In this document: positions 6,519 through 11,111 of the stretch, one piece after another
Numbering within the stretch: position 1 is the first letter of the stretch
Layout: the number at the start of each line of letters is the position of its first letter
DNA from: Candidatus Bathyarchaeota archaeon
Lineage (GTDB): Archaea > Thermoproteota > Bathyarchaeia > RBG-16-48-13 > GCA-020355125
Assembly: GCA_030670615.1 (NCBI GenBank)
Contig: DAOVBJ010000017.1
Coordinates: 1-11,111 of the forward strand
DNA length: 11,111 bases
Direction: 5' to 3'
Translations under genes and position numbers: made by a program
The notes under the pieces: model-generated
Database searches by the model: none
What the model saw: only the letters and a program-made list of their open reading frames with translations
What the model was told of the DNA's origin: nothing

Positions 6519-7152
6519 CGTTCCTTCTCCTGTTTACTTTCCTTCCGTTTCTCCTAGCGATTCGAATGGCCGAATAAACGTCTTTGGCTCTTCTCCTGTG
6601 GAAAAGACGCGTTCTTGGCGGTCGCGTTGTTCCCTTCTCCTCAACGGACTCAATCACCACGTCGGATGGTAGCGCCTCATCTAATAACTCGATGAGGGCT
6701 CCCTGATATGCTGGAGCTCCATCCCCGATTTTCACGATCTTCTCTTTGGCATCCATTCTATTCACCGCTTCTAAAATTGTTGTCGCCGTCTCCTCAATAC
6801 TTGACAGAATCCTCGTACTCACCACTGATCCGTCGTCCAATACCGCCAACCCCACTCTCTTCCCGGGATCAACGCCGAAGATCAGTTTACCATATCCGTC
6901 TTTTCCCTTAATGCTCTGGATCACTCGGTCTATTATATGAGATGGGTCATCATCCACAGCATAGACAAAGACATGAGGATGAATTACCTTCTTTTTGTCA
7001 CGCTCCGTGGTGACGACGGCCCTCACATTTCTTGGTATGGCTTCGTTCGGAGTCAGGCTTAAAAAGGCAAGTTCCCTCTTTTTCAGCTCCGTTACAAGTT
7101 TATAGTAGGCTATTCCTGAAGAGGTTACGATTGCGATGTCACCTGAAATCAT
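6511..7152 (-). CDS. Protein with RuvC/RNase H-like motifs, function unknown
   Basis: The 213 residues appear to form two parts. Residues 1-88 look like a small alpha/beta domain (DIAIVTSSGIAYYKLVTEL at the start). Residues 89-213 carry RNase H-fold signatures of the RuvC kind: FGVDPGKRVGLAV (92-104) with a likely metal-binding Asp95, a second strand KIGDGAPAY (141-149), an acidic VEEK (170-173), and RRRAKDVYSAIRIA (186-199) where Asp191 could be the last metal ligand. The tail is strongly basic, which suits nucleic-acid binding. Nuclease activity is an inference, and only one Asp is visible in the last motif, where RuvC has two. The ATG at 7152 has GAGG 7 bases upstream. The stop overlaps the clp1/grc3 start by 8 bases (ATGCGTAA), linking it to RNA 5'-end phosphorylation. 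Confidence 0.75.
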   Translation of the reverse strand: MISGDIAIVTSSGIAYYKLVTELKKRELAFLSLTPNEAIPRNVRAVVTTERDKKKVIHPHVFVYAVDDDPSHIIDRVIQSIKGKDGYGKLIFGVDPGKRVGLAVLDDGSVVSTRILSSIEETATTILEAVNRMDAKEKIVKIGDGAPAYQGALIELLDEALPSDVVIESVEEKGTTRPPRTRLFHRRRAKDVYSAIRIARRNGRKVNRRRNDA

Positions 7153-7208
7153 GCAAAAGCCTCTGGAACACCCATCTTCTCACAGCGGAGACTCCTTCCC
7201 TCGTTCAC
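7149..7208 (-). CDS. Possible 19-codon upstream open frame coupled to the RuvC-like gene
   Basis: A GTG at 7208 is preceded at good spacing by AAGGAGGG (7217-7224), one of the best SD sequences in the window. The frame encodes 19 residues (NEGRSLRCEKMGVPEAFA after the start). Its TGA overlaps the ATG of the RuvC-like gene as ATGA. This could be a leader peptide that couples translation. It could also be chance in a purine-rich intergenic stretch. The peptide itself is not recognised. Confidence 0.25.
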   Translation of the reverse strand: MNEGRSLRCEKMGVPEAFA

Positions 7209-7262
7209 AACTTCTTCCCTCCTTAAGATCTTTCCACAAATCAGACTTTGCAAGGACCCGTC

Positions 7263-8777
7263 CTAACGTGAAGAAGTCTTATGAATCCTTTCTGAAGACT
7301 CGTATGCTCTGCTCTCCCTTGCCAATCTCCTCTCCGCTTTGGACTGTTCCGCTCTCACGGAGTCGCTCCACTTCCTTGAGGCTTGGAGGCGCTGTCCACG
7401 CGTCATCATCATCCGATTCACCTCGTTGGGAGCGGGGCCTCCTCTCACGTCGTGGCGTTCAACGAAGCGTGTGGGGTCCATGGCTTCCTCGATGTCTTTC
7501 ACCTCGATCTGCAGGGAGAGATCCGCGGTCTCCTTCAAAAAGGCCTCCACGAGCGTCGCGGAAACCTCGTGGCTGCCAACGTCCTTCGCTGATAAATGGC
7601 TAACCAACGCGCCAACTGCTTTATGGGCTGTTCGAAAGGGAACGCCATACTTTTTCGTGAGCATGTTGGCCAGCTCCGTCGAGGTTGTGAAGGCGTAGCT
7701 GGGTTTTTCGAAGGAGGGTTCCCGTATCGTCAGCCGGGGATATATTTCAGCGAGGATGGCCAGAGCACGCTCGCTTTCTCCCAAGGACTCCCATAACGTT
7801 GGCGTTACTTCTTGGAAGTCCATGTTGTAGGTGGAGGGTAAGGCCCTCAAGGTCGATGCGATGCTGACAAAGTTTCCTTGGATGTGGCTCATTCTCGCTC
7901 TGATGACTTCCAAAACGTCCGGATTCTTTTTCTGGGGCATGATGCTACTCGTGGAGGCAAAGGCGTCGGGCAACTCGACTAGACCAAAATCGAGTGAACT
8001 CCAAAGAATCAAATCCTCCACCATCCTACTCACGTCAACGCTGAGGACCGTTAACACCGCCTGCGTCTCCAGAAGGAAGTCCCGAGAACTGACCGCGTCC
8101 ACCGAGTTTTCGAGGATTCCTTCGAAGCCAAGCAGCTCAGCCACGCGTTCCCGACTTATGGGAAAGCTCGTTGTCGCTAGGGCGCAAGCCCCCATGGGAC
8201 ACTTATTGACCCTTTGATAAACCTCCTGAATCCTCTGTACATCTCTGTCTAAGACGTCGAAGCAGGCGACGAGGTAGTGAGCAAGGGTTATGGGCTGAGC
8301 GGGTTGGAGGTGCGTGTATCCAGGGAAAACGGTGTGGACGTGTTGACCTGCTTTTTGAATGACGGCTTCCTGCAAAGCTATTATTACGTCAACTAGGTGA
8401 GTGAGGTCCTGCCCCAGCTTCATTCGGATGGCGGTGGACACTTGGTCGTTCCGGCTTTTGGCAATGTGGAGGTTCCCCCCCACCACCGCGTTGGTAGCCT
8501 TGACCACTTCTTCCTCGACGTACATGTGCACATCCTCCAGAGAAGGCTTCACCTCGACCTCCTTAATTCCCGTCAAAGCCTTCAACAGAAGGCTTCCCTC
8601 CTCTTTAGAGACGATCCCCTGCTCCACTAGCATGATCACGTGAGCTTGATTGATCTTGACGACCGCTGAAAACAACACGACGTCGCTTTCAATGGACGAA
8701 GTGTACTCTGTAACATCGGTTCTCGACGAAGATAAACGTCCCCCGCGAAGTAGATCCGACAAGGTTTTCCTCTCCAC
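7263..8777 (-). CDS. argH: Argininosuccinate lyase
   Basis: This enzyme splits argininosuccinate into arginine and fumarate, the last step of arginine synthesis, acting as a cytoplasmic tetramer of the fumarase/aspartase superfamily. The three conserved blocks are present: HIAKSRNDQV (104-113), GYTHLQPAQP (153-162, with the catalytic-site His156), and SSIMPQKKNPD (277-287), the superfamily signature with the catalytic serine loop. PMGACALATTSFPISR and GGPAPNEVNRM near the C-terminus also fit the family. At 504 residues it is slightly longer than many homologues because of a charged C-terminal tail of about 45 residues. The GTG start has no close SD but has a TATA-like box at leaderless distance. 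It lies downstream of lysW and argG on the same strand but 401 bases from argG, so it probably has its own promoter. Confidence 0.96.
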   Translation of the reverse strand: MERKTLSDLLRGGRLSSSRTDVTEYTSSIESDVVLFSAVVKINQAHVIMLVEQGIVSKEEGSLLLKALTGIKEVEVKPSLEDVHMYVEEEVVKATNAVVGGNLHIAKSRNDQVSTAIRMKLGQDLTHLVDVIIALQEAVIQKAGQHVHTVFPGYTHLQPAQPITLAHYLVACFDVLDRDVQRIQEVYQRVNKCPMGACALATTSFPISRERVAELLGFEGILENSVDAVSSRDFLLETQAVLTVLSVDVSRMVEDLILWSSLDFGLVELPDAFASTSSIMPQKKNPDVLEVIRARMSHIQGNFVSIASTLRALPSTYNMDFQEVTPTLWESLGESERALAILAEIYPRLTIREPSFEKPSYAFTTSTELANMLTKKYGVPFRTAHKAVGALVSHLSAKDVGSHEVSATLVEAFLKETADLSLQIEVKDIEEAMDPTRFVERHDVRGGPAPNEVNRMMMTRGQRLQASRKWSDSVRAEQSKAERRLARESRAYESSERIHKTSSR

Positions 8778-9178
8778 TGTTTCTATTTAAGTGCTATCTT
8801 CTCCTTTAAAACTATGTAGTCGCCCTTCTTTCGCCACACGTCTCTAGCTAGCCCGTGTATTCTCTTGCGCTGATCCCTGTCCTCTACTTTATCGCGTGTA
8901 ACCCGTGGCTAATAACTACATCGATGAACGACTTGCATGCATCTTTATCAACCAGAAGGCGGTCATCCGCTTTGTTTTATGGCGTTTAGAAGGATTGACA
9001 AGGGCATCTACAATACCAACAGCACTCAATATCTTGGCATCCTAGAGCCTTCAAGCCAAAAAGGGCTCTCTGACATATTCTGCTGTGAAAATCTAATCTG
9101 CCCAAGCAGCCGCCCAGATTTATCCGTAAAATCTGTTAATCATAGATTGGCTGCCGTGAAAAGGTGTTAGGTCTTCCT
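8778..9178. other. Intergenic region between argG and argH
   Basis: This 401-base gap interrupts an otherwise co-directional arginine cluster. A 77-codon plus-strand open frame (8937-9170) has no SD and no recognised motif, and I do not call it. On the minus strand short frames such as DDRLLVDKDACKSFIDVVI (near 8900-8965) look protein-like but lie between stop codons. A decayed gene is possible but unidentified. No tRNA features were seen. Confidence 0.4.
8805..8811 (-). promoter_or_regulatory. TATA-like box for argH
   Basis: On the minus strand this reads TTTTAAA, centred about 31 bases before the GTG at 8777. A start about 25 bases downstream would give an almost leaderless transcript. A second AT-rich stretch (TTAAATA) lies nearer the gene, too close to act as the box for this start. 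Confidence 0.35.
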
Positions 9179-10393
9179 TTACACCTGTTCTTTTCGGAGC
9201 ATCTTTCGTTTAATGATGTTGGCTGCTTTAGTTTGTAGACCCCACAATTCGATGAATCCCTCGGCAAGCGTCTGATCGAAGGTGGAGGCGCCTTCATAGG
9301 TGGCGAGGTTTAAGTCGTACAAGGTCAGGGGAGATGACCGCCCAACCACATGCAGACCTCCCTTGTACAGTTTCACCCTTACCACGCCGGACACTCTCTC
9401 CTGAGTCTTATCTATGAACGCGTCTAACGCCTCTCTCAGCGGCTCCATCCACAGTCCTCCATAAACCAGAAACGCCCATTCTTCGTCGACCCGCGCTTTA
9501 GACCTCAATTCGTGTCGGGTCAGAACCGCCTTCTCCAAATCCTTGTGAGCCTCAATGATGATCTGCGCCGCGGGGCACTCATAGACCTCCCGGGACTTAA
9601 TGCCTACCATCCGATCCTCCATGTGGTCAATCCTGCCAACGCCGTGTTTTCCCCCAAGGGCGTTAAGTCGCTCAATCAACTCGACAGCTGGTAAGGCTTC
9701 CCCGTTTAAGGCAGTGGGAACGCCGTCTTCAAACGTAATCGAAACATATTCTGCTTTATCTGGAGCCTTTTCAGGCGCTGTTGTCCATTCGAAGGCGTCC
9801 TCAGGTGGTTCCACACTCGGGTCTTCAAGGGGTCCGCACTCCACCGATCTACCCCACAGGTTTTGGTCAGTGCTGTAAATCTTCTTCCTCTCAGCGGGCA
9901 TCGAGATATCTTTGCTCCGTGCGTACTCGATCTCGCTGTCCCTCGTTAGTTTCCACTCCCGGATGGGAGCAACGATCTTTAAGTTTGGCGCCAACGCCTT
10001 GATGGTTAAGTCGAAGCGGATCTGATCGTTTCCCTTCCCTGTACACCCATGGGCAACACCGCTTGCGGATTCCTTTTCGGCGATTTCTACGAGTTTTGAG
10101 GCTATCAACGGCCGTGCTAACGCGGTGCTAAGCGGGTACTTTCCTTGGTAGAGGGCGTTTGCCTTCACACCCTTGAACACGTATTGTTCCGCGAACTCTT
10201 TTTTCGCGTCGAAAGAGTAATGTTTCAAGGCTCCGATAGCCTTCGCCTTCGCCTCAATCACCTGCAAATCCTCTTTCTGCCCGACATCCACGGTCAAGGT
10301 AATGACGTCGAAGCCGTACTTCTCTTGAATCCACTTAATTGCGACCGAGGTGTCTAACCCACCTGAATACGCTAAAACGAGTTTATCCCGCAT
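9179..10393 (-). CDS. argG: Argininosuccinate synthase
   Basis: This enzyme joins citrulline and aspartate with ATP to form argininosuccinate, the step before ArgH. From the ATG at 10393 the protein has 404 residues, normal for the family. AYSGGLDTS (8-16) is the PP-loop that binds ATP. HGCTGKGNDQIRFD (115-128), STDQNLWGRSVECG (174-187) and KHGVGRIDHMEDRMVGIKSR further on are conserved substrate-site blocks. The frame stays open to an ATG at 10450, which would add 19 hydrophobic residues. I reject that start because family members begin a few residues before the PP-loop and an SD sits just before the ATG at 10393. It follows lysW on the same strand with a 125-base gap. Confidence 0.96.
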   Translation of the reverse strand: MRDKLVLAYSGGLDTSVAIKWIQEKYGFDVITLTVDVGQKEDLQVIEAKAKAIGALKHYSFDAKKEFAEQYVFKGVKANALYQGKYPLSTALARPLIASKLVEIAEKESASGVAHGCTGKGNDQIRFDLTIKALAPNLKIVAPIREWKLTRDSEIEYARSKDISMPAERKKIYSTDQNLWGRSVECGPLEDPSVEPPEDAFEWTTAPEKAPDKAEYVSITFEDGVPTALNGEALPAVELIERLNALGGKHGVGRIDHMEDRMVGIKSREVYECPAAQIIIEAHKDLEKAVLTRHELRSKARVDEEWAFLVYGGLWMEPLREALDAFIDKTQERVSGVVRVKLYKGGLHVVGRSSPLTLYDLNLATYEGASTFDQTLAEGFIELWGLQTKAANIIKRKMLRKEQV

Positions 10394-10397
10394 GTCA

Positions 10398-10402
10398 CTC
10401 CC
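10398..10402 (-). promoter_or_regulatory. argG: Ribosome binding site that sets the argG start
   Basis: On the minus strand this reads GGGAG, 4 bases before the ATG at 10393 (GGGAGTGACATG). It supports the shorter argG and makes the upstream ATG at 10450 unlikely. Confidence 0.6.
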
Positions 10403-10490
10403 TTCAAGTATCAAAATCAGAGGACTGATGAAAATAAGAATGTTTCGCATTGCGTTCCTGTTAGCACGGCTTTTGATGTACTAAACCATT

Positions 10491-10501
10491 CTGTATTTAG
10501 G
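10491..10501 (-). promoter_or_regulatory. Candidate TATA-like box for argG
   Basis: On the minus strand this reads CCTAAATACAG, just downstream of the lysW stop. If used, the transcript would start near 10470, giving a leader of about 75 bases. argG could instead be read through from lysW, since no strong terminator separates them. Confidence 0.25.
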
Positions 10502-10518
10502 GCGTTGAAACGAGGTTT

Positions 10519-10695
10519 TTATTCACCCCAATCTTCTTTTTCGATGGATATTCTCTCAAGCGCTATGGTACTTTTGTCGATCTCGACGACCTCGAGGTCT
10601 AGGCCACAATCAGGGCAGCTCACGATCTCCCCAATCATAGCGTCCTCTGGGACTTCGATTTCTGCTTCGCAATCAGGACACAGCTCATTCGCCAT
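10519..10695 (-). CDS. lysW: Amino-group carrier protein LysW
   Basis: LysW carries biosynthetic intermediates: a ligase of the LysX/ArgX type attaches the amino group of aminoadipate or glutamate to the gamma-carboxyl of LysW's terminal glutamate, and the later enzymes act on the tethered substrate. This 58-residue protein has both hallmarks. Two CPDC pairs (6-9 and 27-30) form a zinc knuckle, and the C-terminus is exactly EDWGE, the modified tail. The rest is strongly acidic, as expected of the carrier. An SD-like AAGGTGAT ends 5 bases before the ATG. The argG-argH neighbourhood points to arginine synthesis; dual use for lysine is common in related archaea. The partner enzymes (LysX/ArgX, LysZ, LysY, LysJ, LysK) are not in the window. 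Confidence 0.95.
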   Translation of the reverse strand: MANELCPDCEAEIEVPEDAMIGEIVSCPDCGLDLEVVEIDKSTIALERISIEKEDWGE

Positions 10696-10768
10696 ATTGC
10701 ATCACCTTCTCGATATCTACACTCCTTTTTTCAACTTCATTAGCCATTTTTAAGAGTTTTGCTTTCAT
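10685..10768 (-). CDS. Possible short open frame overlapping the lysW start
   Basis: The ATG at 10768 follows AAGGAGGG (10778-10785), a strong SD at 9-base spacing. It encodes 27 residues, [16 protein letters not shown] then [11 protein letters not shown], an amphipathic helix-like sequence. The TGA lies 8 bases inside lysW, so the frames overlap by 11 bases and could be translationally coupled. The same frame is open upstream to about 10870 and reads protein-like (SLFCVDEHCARSSKGLWKP), but without a good start. It may be a real small protein, a coupling leader, or the tail of a decayed gene. It is not recognised and carries only one arginine, so an arginine attenuator is unlikely. Confidence 0.4.
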   Translation of the reverse strand: MKAKLLKMANEVEKRSVDIEKVMQYGE

Positions 10769-11111
10769 ATGCGAGAACCCTCCTTCATTTGATGAACTGA
10801 TTGGCTTCCACAATCCTTTAGAGCTTCTGGCACAGTGTTCGTCAACGCAGAAGAGACTCTTATCCCTCCTCTAAGTGGAAAACAATAATCGTGTTCGTGA
10901 AGCAGCTCACGGCCAACGTGTTTTTCTGGAAAGGAAGTTTGTTAAAGGCTTAGGCGCAGATAAATTTCTTCATGAGCTCATTAGGGTTGTGAATGGTGAC
11001 TGTGGCCATATGCTTCTTTTCGTCTAAGCTCTCTAGCTGTTTTGAATTTACCGTTTTCGATGAGAAAATGCCTAAAAAGCGTAAGTTCTAAGGCCTTAAA
11101 GTGTGAATTCT
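10769..11111. other. Right-end region, only short unrecognised frames
   Basis: A GTG-initiated plus-strand frame at 10875-11027 encodes 50 residues (NNNRVREAAHGQRVFLERK then FVKGLGADKFLHELIRVVNG). After a frame change it could continue to about 11089 (ICFFSSKLSSCFEF then TVFDEKMPKKRKF). It has no SD. The opposite strand has a short ATG frame (MATVTIHNPNELMKKFICA, within about 10960-11010). I recognise none of them. A degraded gene is possible, as in the region at 2601-3152. The sequence runs off the window at 11111. Confidence 0.3.

Noticed and set aside
7831..8217. 128-codon plus-strand open frame inside argH
   Set aside because: It is antisense to the best-conserved part of argininosuccinate lyase and has a low-complexity composition typical of a shadow frame.
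8937..9170. 77-codon plus-strand open frame in the argG-argH gap
   Set aside because: No SD, no motif and no family resemblance; the composition does not look clearly coding.
10394..10450. Hydrophobic 19-residue N-terminal extension of ArgG that resembles a signal peptide
   Set aside because: ArgG is cytoplasmic, the family starts just before the PP-loop, and an SD immediately precedes the internal ATG at 10393.
1..11111. tRNA genes, CRISPR arrays and insertion sequences
   Set aside because: No T-arm-like GGTTCRA motif with a matching acceptor stem, no regularly spaced repeats, and no transposase motifs or terminal inverted repeats were seen by eye.

Overview
The window is archaeal, most likely from a TACK-lineage archaeon such as a Bathyarchaeia-like organism. 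The lineage is an inference. The evidence is a set of archaeal-type genes: the carrier protein LysW, a Clp1/Grc3-type polynucleotide kinase, an archaeal ATP-NAD kinase (COG3199 type), an Lhr-type helicase end, and a relic of the archaeal fructose-1,6-bisphosphate aldolase/phosphatase. Starts are a mix of ATG, GTG and TTG. Some genes have clear Shine-Dalgarno (SD) sequences and others look leaderless with a TATA-like box about 25-30 bases upstream, which also suits an archaeon.

Left part (1-3350). A plus-strand helicase end (3-551) converges on a minus-strand NAD kinase. After a 390-base gap follows a small cyclophilin-like protein (PF04126 type, 2217-2600). The next 750 bases hold no intact recognisable gene. 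They contain a decayed N-terminal piece of fructose-1,6-bisphosphate aldolase/phosphatase on the minus strand, readable only by joining four frame segments, and possibly a second decayed fragment.

Middle (3355-7262). A Nudix ADP-ribose pyrophosphatase-type gene meets an isocitrate/isopropylmalate dehydrogenase family gene tail to tail, with abutting stop codons. An unrecognised 74-residue protein is divergent from the dehydrogenase and ends 17 bases from clp1/grc3. The kinase overlaps by 8 bases an upstream gene for a protein with RuvC/RNase H-like motifs, so the two look like one translational unit.

Right part (7263-11111). The minus strand carries lysW, argG and argH in that order. LysW carries the amino-group-protected intermediates of arginine (and often lysine) synthesis in archaea. 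ArgG and ArgH then turn citrulline into arginine, so the cluster points to the LysW-dependent arginine route. If the dehydrogenase at 3898-4950 is homoisocitrate dehydrogenase, lysine synthesis through aminoadipate would also touch this locus, but its substrate cannot be settled from sequence alone. lysW is preceded by, and overlaps, a short open frame with a strong SD. The last 340 bases hold only short frames that I do not recognise. I saw no tRNA, rRNA, CRISPR array or insertion sequence.
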